From positions 14,277 to 78,276 of the forward strand of contig BBCA01000008.1 of NCBI GenBank assembly GCA_001311805.1: 64,000 nucleotides of DNA, given 5' to 3'. Origin of the DNA: Lentibacillus juripiscarius JCM 12147. Its GTDB lineage: Bacteria > Bacillota > Bacilli > Bacillales_D > Amphibacillaceae. Position 1 is the stretch's first letter; every line of letters starts with the position of its first letter. A program made the position numbers and the translations under genes. Positions 49,080 to 59,600 of this stretch are shown here, piece by piece. The notes beneath the pieces were generated by a model, which was not told where the DNA came from, ran no database searches, and saw nothing but the letters and a program-made list of their open reading frames with translations.

Positions 49080-50661
49080 TTGTTTCATATATTAGTAGCC
49101 GACCCAATCAGCAAGGAAGGATTGGACGTTTTACAGCAGAAACCTAATGTGACGGTCACAGACGAAACGAACTTATCCCCGGACGAACTGGAAAACCGGA
49201 TCAATCAATTCGACGCTCTGCTGGTCAGAAGCCAGACAAAGGTAACACGACCGGTCATCGAAAAAGCATCCCAGCTGAAAATCATCGGTAGGGCCGGTGT
49301 TGGGGTTGACAATATCGATTTGGATGCAGCCACGGAACAAGGCATCATTGTTGTCAACGCGCCTAACGGCAACACCAACTCTGCTGCCGAGCACACCATG
49401 GCTATGATGATGGCACTTTCCAGGCAAATACCCCAGGCACACGTGTCACTAAAGAATGGCAAATGGGATCGAAAAAATATGTCGGCGTTGAATTAAAAAT
49501 AAAACCCTTGGCATTATCGGACTCGGCCGCATCGGTACCGAGGTCGCCTACAGAGCAAAGGGACAGCATATGAACGTTATGGCCTATGACCCTTTTCTGA
49601 CCGAAGAAAAGGCAGAACAGATGGGCATCGAATACGGCACACTGGAAGACATTTTGCAAAAGGCAGACTATATTACCGTCCACACGCCTCTATTGAAAGA
49701 GACCAGGCACATGATTAATGCAGATGCATTTGCTAAAATGAAAGATGGTGTACATATCATCAACTGTGCCCGTGGCGGCATCATTGATGAAGAAGCCTTA
49801 TACAATTCAATTGTTAATGAAAAAGTCGCCGGCGCGGCTATTGACGTTCTGGAGGAAGAGCCATTCCAGGATCACCAACTGCTGGAACTGCCGCAAGTGA
49901 TTGCCACGCCGCACCTTGGCGCCAGCACGGTTGAAGCACAGGAAAATGTGGCCATCGACGTCTGTCACGATGTTATCAGCCATCTGACTGGCGATATGGC
50001 CAAGAACCCTGTCAACATGCCATCCGTTCCCAGCGATATTTTGAGCCAAATCGAACCATACTTTCATCTAGCAGATAAATTGGGCATGTTCCTCATTCAC
50101 TTAACAGAAGAAGTGCCGGAAGAAGTGAACATCTATTATTCTGGTGAACTATCCGATGTGAAAATGGCACCGATTACCCGGAATGCCGTAAAAGGGCTTC
50201 TCAAACGACACCTTGGCAGCCATGTAAACGACGTGAACGCGTTATACCTTGCTGACAGGAAAGGTATTACCATACATGAAAGCCGGACATCAACCGCTAA
50301 AGGGTTCACCAACCTGCTGACCGTTGAAATGAAAACCAAATCTAGTGTACGAAGCGTTGCCGGTACCTTGCTAAACGGCCTTGGACCGCGCATTGTCCGA
50401 GTCGATCAATACAGCGTGGATGTCATGCCGGAGGGGCATCTTCTCGTCATTCACCATCAAGACCTTCCCGGCGTCATCGGTAAAATGGGAAGCCTCCTGG
50501 CCCAGTATCAGATCAATATTGCCACCATGCAAGTTGACCGCTCCGATGTTGGCGGCAAAGCGATCATGATCCTGACTGTTGATAAATTTTTAGATAAAGA
50601 AGAACTGTCCGGGCTGAAACAGCTGGAAGAAATCAGTGACGTGACAGCGGTTGATTTGTAA
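49080..50661 (+). CDS. serA: D-3-phosphoglycerate dehydrogenase, one frameshift
   Basis: First step of serine biosynthesis. Substrate-binding half (FHILVADPISKEGLDVLQQK, VRSQTKVTRPVIEKA, GRAGVGVDNIDLDAATEQGI), nucleotide motif GIIGLGRIGTEVA, catalytic Arg in NCARGGIIDEEAL, Glu/His pair in IATPHLGASTVEAQ, and a C-terminal ACT domain (GHLLVIHHQDLPGVIGKMGS) for serine feedback. Shift near 49490. About 527 residues, the long SerA form. TTG start at 49080 after AAAGGAGG. Confidence 0.93.
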
Positions 50662-50988
50662 TGTGCATTAAAGAAAAACGCTTGTATTATAACTTTGCAG
50701 TTCACTTACCGTGGAGAAAACTTAAAATTATCTTATTAAATAGCAACGTTTTCAGACCATTATTATCAGGCTAATTAACAAGGAAATTAACGCATTAAAA
50801 ACATTGCTTTATGGTGAGTTCTTGGCATAAAATAAAACAGCTCAGTTTACATTTACTGAGCTGTTTTTCTTTACCGATAGAGCTCATATTAGCTGCTGGT
50901 ATCGTACTATGAACTCTATTCCCACAGCTGCTGTGATCCCTGCTGTTAAAATCGGCATACGGGAACCAACTTTCTGCGTACAGTAAAT
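50662..50988. terminator. Gap with serA terminator
   Basis: AAAACAGCTCAGT (50834-50846) and ACTGAGCTGTTTT (50855-50867) form a strong bidirectional terminator between serA and the convergent TetR gene. Nothing else is recognised in the gap. Confidence 0.85.
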
Positions 50989-51580
50989 TTAGTTACATAT
51001 TTTTCGTAAATACTCTTTGATTTCTTTTTCAATTACTTGGTTGTTGTATAAATTGGCATAAATGACAGATTCAAATACTAAGCCGTGAATGAATATTGTT
51101 AACGAATTTGCATTATCTTCAACATTGGGATTATTAATATACCCATTATTATAGAGCATCTTTAGGATATCCTTTGCAAAATTAAGGTTTACCTCTCGAA
51201 ATCTATCTTTGTCGCGTGGAATCCTGGGTTCATCGTAGCCATAATGGAAAATTTCATCCATATATCATTTTCCATTCTTTCTTCTTCGGTATTAGCTTGA
51301 ACAATCTGTTTTAACATACGAACTGCGTTTTCAAATCCCCCTTGATTTACCTGAGCTACCTTTTGCATCCTTTCCTCAAACCTTTGATAGATAACATCCA
51401 TTGCGAACATATATATATCTTTTTGTTTTGGAAAAAGTATTGAACAGAACCTAAAGATAATTCTCCTTCTTTGGCAATTTCACGTAATGTTGCTTTTTCA
51501 AAACCTGAATGATGAATGATACGAAACATTGCATCTATAATTTGATCTTTTCTTTCAGCATGATCTATTTTTTTGGCATT
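50989..51580 (-). CDS. TetR-family regulator, frameshifted
   Basis: Helix-turn-helix at the start: KKIDHAERKDQIIDAMFRII, HHSGFEKATLREIAKEGELS, GSVQYFFQNK, typical TetR_N. The ligand part follows in two frames (YQRFEERMQKVAQVNQGGFE, then DEIFHYGYDEPRIPRDKDRF, ending IEKEIKEYLRKICN). Shifts near 51570, 51420 and 51250. About 197 residues. AAAGGAG precedes the ATG at 51580. Divergent to a small multidrug exporter gene, so it probably represses it. Confidence 0.82.
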
Positions 51581-51661
51581 TTATAACTCCTTTGATTTTT
51601 TAGGTCAATTGTATTATAATGTTTTTAAGTCAACTGACATAATAAAAAGGCAGGTATTTAT

Positions 51662-52134
51662 ATGGAAAATGTTTTATTACAATGTATTACTATATTTTTT
51701 ATAAGTATGGTTCCATTCCTTGAAGTATTTTTAACTGTTCCAACTGCAATCATTGTTTTCAACTTTCCACCTTTTGTAGCATTAATTGTAGCTATCCTCG
51801 GGAATGCGATTAGTGTTCTTCTTTTGTATTTTTGGAGCTGAAATTAACAACCTCTTTCATTCAGTATATAATAAATTTCGAAAGGGAGATAGAAGGCATG
51901 TGGGAATAAACCCCCGAATAAAAAAGAACTTTTGATCGTTTTGGAGCAACCGGCGTATGTTTTTATCGTCTATTGTTCAGTAGCCAAGTTGGTGCTGGTG
52001 CAATAACCACTCTTGGAGCCTCAAGACGTAAAGTGTTTATATGGACAACTCTGGGAGTAAGTACGCTGGCAGTAGTAATGGCAACATTATCTGTAGTGGC
52101 AGAAGGATTAGTTTCACCATTAGTGAATTTATAG
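51662..52134 (+). CDS. Small multidrug export family membrane protein, frameshifted
   Basis: Pieces in three frames: MENVLLQCITIFFISMVPFL, EVFLTVPTAIIVFNFPPFVA, LIVAILGNAISVLLL then FGAEINNLFHSVYNKFRKGD, a short part around FDRFGATGVCF, and SSQVGAGAITTLGASRRKVF, TLGVSTLAVVMATLSVVAEG with the end LVSPLVNL. This is the layout of the small multi-drug export (Sm_multidrug_ex) family, about 155 residues. Divergent from a TetR gene. It is missing from long open frames because of shifts near 51835, 51920 and 51965. Confidence 0.7.
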
Positions 52135-52258
52135 TGGGCAGCATCGAAAACGTAAAAACCATATGGTCAGTTAAACAGTTCCCTATTCAACAATATAGTT
52201 CCGCAAGAAAGGACGCCAATCCTTATTCATACTGATAGGCGCCGGATTGTTTAAGACA

Positions 52259-52785
52259 GTCACAATATAAAAATAACCACTAAAAGTCCTAATGACGTCC
52301 AAACAAAAGAATAGCCAATTTTATTTTCATTGGAAATAGTATTCTTTTTGGCTTTATGTATAAGTGCTAAAACAGTCGCATTTATTAAAAATAAAACATA
52401 GTAAATTAACACATATATAACCCAACGATTGCTCTGCGTTATTTCGCTTAGTGGTCCTGCCAGAAAAAAGATAAAACTACAACCAAAGATAAAATAATTA
52501 TAACAGGCATAATAATATACATTTTATCCCATAATCTGTGCCTTAGAAATGTGTCACTTTTCCTCGTTTGGAAATACATCATTAAACTAAGTAAACCAAT
52601 TATTACTACCAAAAATAAAGATGATGTCATCAACACCGACGTATTTATTACATCAGTTGAGGAAAATGGTACTCCAATATCTGTCTTAAACATATCTGCT
52701 ATAAACGCAAGAGCTATCAGCAGAACAATTACAATACCTTGAAATGCTGTCCAACGTGAAAAAAATATAATGTATCACTCCGTTT
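52259..52785 (-). CDS. Unknown membrane protein, frameshifted
   Basis: About 175 residues, five hydrophobic segments: TAFQGIVIVLLIALAFIADM, INTSVLMTSSLFLVVIIGLL, YIIMPVIIILSLVVVLSFF, NRWVIYVLIYYVLFLINATV, and IGYSFVWTSLGLLVVIFIL. Shifts near 52458 and 52770. No good start codon is visible; a GTG or hidden ATG near 52785 after GGAGTG is likely. Not recognised. Confidence 0.5.
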
Positions 52786-52913
52786 AAATCAGTAATTTTG
52801 TTAAGTAACCCCGGCTTCGGCTTCCTGCATTTTTTCTTTACCAGTTGATTGTTCAAGCATAACTAAAATAAATGATGAGGGTTCTATACTTTTTCCTAAT
52901 TTAATTTAGAAAC

Positions 52914-54107
52914 CTAAAAACTAAAGATATATCCTCCTACTACACCCAAAATAACAATAAGCCATGCAGGAACTTTCCACACATTTAGTAAAGCAAATAG
53001 TATAACCCCTAAGGCAAAATCGGAACCATCAAAGATTGAACTCTCGATGACAGGATCATAGAAAGCTGCCAATAAAATGCCGACCACACTGGCATTCACT
53101 CCCATAAGAATACCCTGAAAAGATGCACGTTTTCTAAGTTCACTAAGGAAAGGCAAGGCTGCCACAATTAGCAGGAATGAAGGTAAAAAGATAGCAACGG
53201 TCGCTACCACAGCCCCTATGATGCCTTCCATCATGGTACCTAGGTAACTGGAAAATGTAAATAATGGACCGGGTACTGCTTGTGCCATTCCATACCCTGC
53301 CAAAAATCCATCAGGTGATAGGAAACCTTGAGGTACTAATTCTCTTTCAATCATTGGTAGCACCACATGTCCACCGCCAAATACTAGCGATCCAACTCTG
53401 AAGAATATATCAAAGATATTGAGCAGCGAACTGTTAAGTGTGTTATTAAGGATAGGCAAAACGATTAGAGTACCCACTAAAATTAGTAAAGATGTAACAC
53501 CCATCTTTTTCGATATATTGACGTGAAAAGGTTCAATCTTTGATTCAGCTTTATCTTGAAACAATTTTAATCCCAGCAATCCTGCTGCCAAGATGATTAG
53601 AATCTGTATCCAAGCCGAAGGGTACAATAACATAATCATTGCGCCTACTAAAGCTATAGCCATCCTGCTTTTGTCTGGAGTTAGTTTTTTGCCCAACCCG
53701 ATCAGCGCATGGAGAACAACGGCTGCGGCTACAATCTTCAGACTATGAATAAAGCCAGCATCTCCCAGTGAGAAATTTTGATATAGTAACGCAAAGATAA
53801 CAAGAACAATGACAGATGGAAGTGTAAATCCTAAGAAAGAAATAATCCCTCCAAGTAAGCCTCCACGCAGAATGCCTATTGAAATTCCTACTTGACTGCT
53901 TGCTGGTCCAGGAAGGAATTGACATAATGCTATCAGGTCTGCATAGGTTTTGTCATTTAACCATTTTCGCCGATCGATATATTCATCCTTAAAATATGCA
54001 AGATGTGCGACAGGCCCACCAAAAGAGGTTAAACCTAATTTAGTTGATATTAATAGTATTTCTAAGAGCGTCGATAAACGACCTTTATTGTATGGATGTT
54101 GCTTCAC
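52914..54107 (-). CDS. chrA: Chromate transporter ChrA (long, two-domain)
   Basis: Intact, 397 residues with both CHR repeats. The diagnostic start LGLTSFGGPVAHLAYFKDEY and QFLPGPASSQVGISIG in repeat one match RVGSLVFGGGHVVLPMIERE and AVPGPLFTFSSYLG in repeat two. It exports chromate, or in some cases other oxyanions. It follows the PadR gene by 17 bases on the same strand. Confidence 0.92.
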   Translation of the reverse strand: MKQHPYNKGRLSTLLEILLISTKLGLTSFGGPVAHLAYFKDEYIDRRKWLNDKTYADLIALCQFLPGPASSQVGISIGILRGGLLGGIISFLGFTLPSVIVLVIFALLYQNFSLGDAGFIHSLKIVAAAVVLHALIGLGKKLTPDKSRMAIALVGAMIMLLYPSAWIQILIILAAGLLGLKLFQDKAESKIEPFHVNISKKMGVTSLLILVGTLIVLPILNNTLNSSLLNIFDIFFRVGSLVFGGGHVVLPMIERELVPQGFLSPDGFLAGYGMAQAVPGPLFTFSSYLGTMMEGIIGAVVATVAIFLPSFLLIVAALPFLSELRKRASFQGILMGVNASVVGILLAAFYDPVIESSIFDGSDFALGVILFALLNVWKVPAWLIVILGVVGGYIFSF

Positions 54108-54124
54108 TCTAATTCACCCTCATA

Positions 54125-54430
54125 TTATTTAATTTCTTTAAAAAGTTCATATGCTTTCGCCCTTGCTTCTTGTAGAACATTGGTTCCCCTTTCAGTAACT
54201 CGATAATACTTTCTAATTTTTCCATTTACATTGACGTCTTCCCTGTTTAAGAGCTGGTCTCTCTCCATATTGTGAAGAATTGGATAGAGAGTTCCAGCAC
54301 TAATTTCATATCCATGCTCACGTAGCTCCTCTAACATCCAAGATCCATAAATCGCTTCCTCCTTGGCATGATGCAGAATATGAATTTGGATGAACCCTAG
54401 GAAAAGTTTTCTCAGCACTTTATTATCCAA
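54125..54430 (-). CDS. PadR-family regulator
   Basis: Intact, 101 residues, winged helix with the PadR pattern: FIQIHILHHAKEEAIYGSWM, LREHGYEISAGTLYPILHNM, ERDQLLNREDVNVNGKIRKY, YRVTERGTNVLQEARA. TTG start at 54430 seven bases after AAGGAGG. Leads the chrA gene, so it likely controls chromate export. Confidence 0.88.
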   Translation of the reverse strand: MDNKVLRKLFLGFIQIHILHHAKEEAIYGSWMLEELREHGYEISAGTLYPILHNMERDQLLNREDVNVNGKIRKYYRVTERGTNVLQEARAKAYELFKEIK

Positions 54431-54556
54431 ATTAAACCTCCTTATTCAATCTTTATCTGATTTCGATATCGGTTTTCGCTTATGAATATATAGTAAATGT
54501 ATTAATTAATCAAGTCTATTCCAGAAAGTTTACATAGACTTAATAAAACATCAAAA

Positions 54557-54583
54557 AAAGAACCCCATTTAAGGGGTTTCTTC
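54557..54583. terminator. Terminator-like hairpin in a 500-base gap
   Basis: AAGAACCCC and GGGGTTTCTT pair around a short AT loop, upstream of the PadR gene. The rest of 54431-54940, apart from the hairpin at 54897, holds no feature I recognise. Confidence 0.6.
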
Positions 54584-54896
54584 GTCTACAGCAAAATGTT
54601 TTAATATCACATATGTCTTGAAATCAAGTCTTCCATTATCCAAACCGACCCGTTTGTTGCATGAAGTTTGAAACCCAGAATGTTTAATTCAAGACCATTT
54701 TGTTACAATCTTTAAATTTATTTTAACATAAATATTCATAATACCTGGTTAAAAGTTTTAAAGGCGTCTCTTTTTTATGTTATAATCAAGCGTTTTCTTA
54801 GCTTCACACACGATGTAAAAGATTATCTTTAAAGTCCGACGAGTATTTCAAACCATAACCGATCATCCTGTCCATAGCACTCAATATTAGCTAAGG

Positions 54897-54930
54897 AAAG
54901 GTCAGCATCCCGGCTGGTGTGCTGACCTTT
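54897..54930. terminator. Terminator of the HAD gene
   Basis: AAAGGTCAGCA (54897-54907) and TGCTGACCTTT (54920-54930). It lies inside the longest open reading of the HAD gene, which implies that the true stop is near 54941. Confidence 0.8.
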
Positions 54931-54940
54931 AAGATCACTT

Positions 54941-55735
54941 TTATTTTTCTCCATATCATGGTCTTCAATAACAGCCAAAAGCTCCCTTAAACGGGCGAGT
55001 TCATACGTTGGCATAATGTCCTGATTTTTGTTCGATGATGATTTATCCATGCGGACGGCACTTCTGCGTTTAAGGCACCAAGAATATCCGTATACAAGTT
55101 ATCCCCCACCATCAAGGCTTCCTCTTTTTCCACGGAGAGAAGATCACATGCATATTCAAAAATGTCAGGCGCCGGCTTCCCCTTTCCATAGGCACCTGAA
55201 ATCACAATATGGTCAAAATAAGGTTTCAGTTCCGGTGTTATGTTCAATTTCGTCTGTTGCAAGTCGGGCGAGCCATTCGTAAGCATCAGAAGCTGGTATT
55301 TTCCTTTCAGTTCATTTAAAACCTCAAATGTCTCCTCGTACACAAACTGTTTTGTACGGCGCTCCCTTTGAAATGTCGCAGCCAGTTCCGAACCAAGCTG
55401 CGGATCATCAATCCCCATTGACAGCAGTCCTTTTGTCCAGGCCTTTTTTCGATACTCGGGGGCCATTTCTTTCAATTGTTGAAACGATTTACCCTCATCG
55501 TTAAACACGCCCCACAAACCCTCAAACGGACTGATGCCAATCATTTCTGTGAAGTCATATGTATCATAAGAGGAAAACAGCTTGCGGGCGTTTCCTGCAC
55601 CTCTTTTTTAAGTGATTCAGGATCCATATCATAAGTCTGTGCAGCCAGTCCACAAGCAACTTTAAACGCTTCATTAATACTTTTTTCATCCCAAATCAGC
55701 GTATCATCCAAGTCAAACATGATTGCTTTTAGCAT
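54941..55735 (-). CDS. HAD-superfamily hydrolase (YsaA-like), frameshifted
   Basis: Phosphatase-like. Motif I MFDLDDTLIWD at the start, motif II LLMLTNGSPDLQ, Lys in GKGKPAPDIFEYA, motif IV MVGDNLYTDILGALN. The cap lies between residues 15 and 95. Shifts near 55600 and 55034; the C-terminus then reads NQDIMPTYELARLRELLAVI and probably ends MEKK at 54941, before the terminator, if one A is added. About 262 residues. ATG at 55735. Substrate unknown. Confidence 0.82.
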
Positions 55736-55836
55736 CCGTACATCCCTCCCGTTGCGTTGAAATATTTAAAATATTACGTTCATATTATCACTTATTTGCA
55801 GCGTCGTATATACTTTTGGCAGACGATACCTCTGCT

Positions 55837-56250
55837 CTAGTCATAAAACTCCATATGCGGTTTTGCCTGTTTAGAGTACTCAATCCTGTCTTGCATAGTC
55901 CCCGTATGAAACTCAAACTTATGCCCGTCAGGATCGGTAAAATAAATCGATTTCTTATCCCGCTCATCTCTCGGACGGCCAGTTAAAATATTCACACCCA
56001 GCCGCTCCAGCTTTGTATACATTTCATCAAATTCCGCTTCATCAATTGAGAAAGCGGTATGCGTATAGGATTCATGTATTTCGTTTCGCGGGATATCTTT
56101 TTCAACATTTAGTGCCAGCCACAATCCATCTAAATCAAAATAGGCTGTGCTGTTTCCTTTCACAAGAAGCTTTGCTCCAAAAACATCTTCGTAAAACTTG
56201 ATGGATTTATTCAAATCTGAAACCGAAAACAATAAATGATTTATTTTCAC
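55837..56250 (-). CDS. fosB: FosB-type metallothiol transferase
   Basis: Intact, 137 residues, the usual FosB length. Adds bacillithiol or cysteine to fosfomycin. Metal ligands fit the family: His in INHLLFSVSDL, His in ESYTHTAFSID and Glu in GHKFEFHTGT; the substrate segment TGRPRDERDKKSIYFTDPDG is also conserved. AGGGGAAGTG precedes the start. Resistance is inferred, not shown; some relatives are VOC proteins of other function. Confidence 0.88.
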   Translation of the reverse strand: MKINHLLFSVSDLNKSIKFYEDVFGAKLLVKGNSTAYFDLDGLWLALNVEKDIPRNEIHESYTHTAFSIDEAEFDEMYTKLERLGVNILTGRPRDERDKKSIYFTDPDGHKFEFHTGTMQDRIEYSKQAKPHMEFYD

Positions 56251-56510
56251 GCACTTCCCCTCCTTATCAGCATTTGAAAGCCCTTTTTATAGTACTACTA
56301 TCGAATTCCAGCTAAAAAGGTGTCATCAATTTATTAAAAATTTATGGCACCTCCGCATACCTAGCGTTCGATTATAGTGTTGCACCCCACTTGTTCGCCT
56401 AATGTTAATTGTCTATAATTCTTTCTTCTGTTTTATTGCGCTCTTTTGCATCAATTATTTCTGGGATATAATACCCTATACCGCACCGTAAAAACAAATG
56501 TGGAACCTTG

Positions 56511-56615
56511 TTACTTCAGCCACCATGAACCGATTGCAATAAATAATATCGTGACAATTACCATGAGTACTAAGTACCAATCAGGAACGTAAAACATATT
56601 GACCGAAAGTAACAT
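56511..56615 (-). CDS. 34-residue single-helix membrane protein
   Basis: Too short for normal calling. ATG at 56615 lies seven bases after GGAGGATGG; the frame runs MLLSVNMFYVPDWYLVLMVI then VTILFIAIGSWWLK to a TAA. One hydrophobic helix from about residue 14 to 30 flanked by a tryptophan-rich end and a final lysine. No known family. Promoter-like spacing upstream is not clear, but the strong binding site and clean helix support translation. Confidence 0.55.
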   Translation of the reverse strand: MLLSVNMFYVPDWYLVLMVIVTILFIAIGSWWLK

Positions 56616-56661
56616 AACCATCCTCCTATACTAAGGTGAACAGGCTAAACGTCTACGGGTA

Positions 56662-57041
56662 TCACTTGAAAGATCCAGTAATTTCATTTATTTCACCTAA
56701 CTCAATCCGGTTTCCATCCGGGTCTAAAAATACAGCGATGGTTCCCCAATCAAACGCCAGTCGTTTATTGATGAAATTCACGCCACGCTTTTCCAGTTTA
56801 TCTGCTGCTTCATCCAGGGAATCCACGTCAAATCTCAGTACAGTTGGATTTCGCTTTCTATTTTTTCACTTTGGGAGCTATAGCCACCCTTTTCAACCAT
56901 TAAATACCCACCGGAAACAGTAAATATCACCAGATTTTCTTTTACATTTCTGACTTCCAGCTGTAGTATATTTTTATAGAAATCAATGCATGCTTCGTAG
57001 TTTTCAACAAATACTATCGTTCCAAATTCCCTAAAATTCAC
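56662..57041 (-). CDS. VOC (glyoxalase-like) protein, one frameshift
   Basis: MNFREFGTIVFVENYEACID starts module one, with GGYLMVEKGGYSS; after a shift near 56842 module two reads LRFDVDSLDEAADKLEKRGV, AVFLDPDGNRIELGEINEI. About 127 residues, ending at 56662. The DPDGN(R/L)IEL motif is typical of VOC proteins. Substrate unknown. The upstream neighbour is a GNAT gene two bases away. Confidence 0.8.
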
Positions 57042-57042
57042 G

Positions 57043-57562
57043 TTACACCTCTTTCTGAAGTCTGCTTAAGTCTTGCCAGCCATAAGCTGTCTCCTTCAGC
57101 TCTGCCCCGCCAATCGTTATATCAGCCGTATCAATCTTTTCACCGCCCAGTTTTTCATAAAAGTGCTTGGCACCATTCCCTTCCAGAACCCACACCAGCA
57201 TGGAATTGATGCCGTTCCGGACGAGTTCATCCACAACCGGCTCTACAAGTTTTCTGCCGATACCTCTTCCCTGATAGTCTTGCAATATGTAAATAGCATA
57301 GAGTTCCCCGTCATATCCATCAAATTTTTCCTTCTCGTTCCTGACCGCCTGTGGAAAACCCGACAATCTCACCATCATCCATTTCTGCTACAAACACAAT
57401 CATCTTGTGCACGTTTTGCTTCCATAGTTTTGTTCGATTTTCGTAGTTTAAACTGTCCAGAAATGCATCGGGAACAATATTCTTATATGTAGTCCGCCAG
57501 CTGTCAACATGGACTTTTGCGATACCGGATGCATCCTGCTGTGTAGCTTTTCTGATTTTCAT
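57043..57562 (-). CDS. GNAT acetyltransferase, one frameshift
   Basis: MKIRKATQQDASGIAKVHVD, SWRTTYKNIVPDAFLDSLNY and IVFVAEMDDGEIVGFSTGG form the N-terminal half; after a shift near 57335, GELYAIYILQDYQGRGIGRK with the acetyl-CoA loop QGRGIG and YEKLGGEKIDTADITIGGAE complete the domain. About 173 residues. GGAGGGCGGG before the ATG at 57562. The acceptor is unknown. Confidence 0.85.
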
Positions 57563-57582
57563 AGACTCCCGCCCTCCTTCTA

Positions 57583-57772
57583 TTAATCCTTATCCAAATC
57601 ATCCCTGGGATTAAATTTTCCTTCTTGATAGCCGTTTTTGCTTCAGCATTTTCCCAACCTCAGAATTGTCGATTCCGTGCCTGACAGCGGTAGTTATGAC
57701 AAGGTATGCGATGTAAGCTAATAATGCAAAAAACGCTAAATTTATAAGCAATCCCACACTAAATTCCTCCAT
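57583..57772 (-). CDS. Small single-helix membrane protein with charged tail, frameshifted
   Basis: Between the ABC permease and the GNAT gene. ATG at 57772, or GTG at 57757 seven bases after GGAGGAATT, gives MGLLINLAFFALLAYIAYLV, then ITTAVRHGIDNSEVGKMLK. The open frame ends with KQKRLSRRKI; a one-base repair near 57640 instead yields NGYQEGKFNPRDDLDKD ending at 57583, which looks more natural. About 57-62 residues. No known family. Confidence 0.5.
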
Positions 57773-57816
57773 TCACCCCATAATAATATATCAATATTCC
57801 GATAGTTTTGTATTAA

Positions 57817-57842
57817 AAAGAGAGGCAGCGTCCCCTCTCTTT
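57817..57842 (-). terminator. Terminator of the ABC permease gene
   Basis: On the reverse strand AAAGAGAGG and CCTCTCTTT pair around eight bases, followed by TT. It lies within the longest reading of the permease gene, so that gene probably stops at 57841. Confidence 0.8.
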
Positions 57843-59600
57843 AATACAAGCTTCCTTTTTCTTGCCAAGTGATGGTTTTGTTTGAGCATCCTGCACCATC
57901 TCGATATCAATGCCTTCGTCTATTTTCCGTGCGCTCATCATCGTAAACAGATATGCTGTACCGAGCGAAATAATTAGCATCAGTACAATTCCAGCGATGA
58001 CAACCAGAGCCGGGCTGGCTGCTTTCCAGGACAGGATAGTGTAAACAAAGCCTGCGACTATGCCAAAAAAGCCTCCGATATTTTGACTGGCATCCTGTGC
58101 AAGATCCATTGCTTCTACCGGGAGAAGCAGCATGACGTATGGGATCAAAGCAATAAGCAGATACACATAAGAAGCGATTAAGAGTATCATCGCTGTTCCG
58201 AATTTCAGCCTATTCTGTGGATTGGCAGGATTATATTTGGCCCCGATCGTCCCGAGCCACATGCCGATACCGCTGATACCAACCGTAATTACTGCCTTCA
58301 TCGCAATGCCGCTGATGAATTGAAGTGGCGTCCATCCTAGGAAAATGCCAATGATGATTTCAATCAGCGTTAATAGCCCAAAAGGAAGCAGCCAGCTGAC
58401 CCACAACTTTCCAATGGCAATGTCTTTCCCCGATAATGGAAGGACACGCAATATCCAGAGTGATTTTGCCTCTCTGGCAATCGTTGAGCTGGAAATCTGC
58501 CCGTTAAACATTGAAAAATGAATAGAAAAATGGCCTGTGCGATTGGCCAAGTCACTTCATTCGGGCCCTGCAGATCACTGAGACTGGCTCCACCCGACAT
58601 GGCACCAATGAATCCGAACACAAGAAAGAAAACAATTGGCAGGAACACGAGCCATTCCCGCATATCGCGCTTAATCGCATACCATTCTTTTTTCCCGATA
58701 GCGATTACAGGATGATGCAATTTCGGTCCGGATTTTTTGCCGTCGTTTTCTTCCGTTTTTCCCCCCTTCCTTCACTTATTTTACCCAGCCGGTCCGGAAG
58801 CCTCTTTCCACGAGCGTGGAAGTCAGGATGAAAAAAAAATTGCTGCCAACGCTAGGATCATGATGAAAGGTACGAGAAAGTCTACTGATCCGGCGGCTGC
58901 GCCAATGATCGCATCACTCGCCCATGTAATTGGCAACCATTCGGGAAAGAGCGGCAGCCCCGCTAAAATCATCTCAGGTAATGGACGGTCGTTTGCCATG
59001 GTGGGCAGCATGAATATAAAGTAAGCGACTATACCGGACAGCATGCTCATCACCGTCATAAATTCATTTGCTTTGCTCGCCGGGATAATCTGGACTAGAA
59101 CCAGGTTAAACAAATACGCGATGGAAAGTCCGATAACAATAGTGGAACACAAAACAAGCATCACGATCGGATAATACAGCCAATTTGCGCTTATAAATGC
59201 ACCATAAACATAGATTGGAACGATATAAAGAACGAATACCAGCAATGGGATGCCGACAAAGCTTTGCAAATATTTTACCCAGAAAATGTATCTGGCTGGA
59301 ATTGGCATCGTAAACAGCAGATTCAGGTCCGTTGCTGAGTATAAGTGTTTGAACACTTGCGGCATTCCCAGAAGAATGATAAATCCGATAACCAATAAAA
59401 TCCATATGACAGAATACCGACAAAACCGGTTCAGTAATAGCATCTGCTATTGCCCAAATTCCTGATGATAGCCAATATAACAGGATAGCAAATACCGCGA
59501 ACATCACCAGATAACTGAAGTAATTTTTCCAGGCTGTGATTTCGCTGTATTTATCATTATTTTCCACTGATTTTTCAATAGGGCTTTCATCATTTGGCAT
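57841..59600 (-). CDS. Large ABC transporter permease (about 585 residues), frameshifted
   Basis: Reassembled from four frames. It has about 14 hydrophobic helices in two groups: ITAWKNYFSYLVMFAVFAIL, LLNRFCRYSVIWILLVIGFI, FVGIPLLVFVLYIVPIYVYG, and the second group VGISGIGMWLGTIGAKYNPA, AMILLIASYVYLLIALIPYV, VIAGIVLMLIISLGTAYLF. A loop around 58720-58820 links the halves (GKKEWYAIKRDMREWLVFLP). Start at 59600 overlaps the ATPase stop, so they form one transporter. Shifts near 59420, 58835, 58510 and 57860. Substrate unknown; similar to the large single permeases of Firmicute ABC-2 exporters. Confidence 0.7.
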
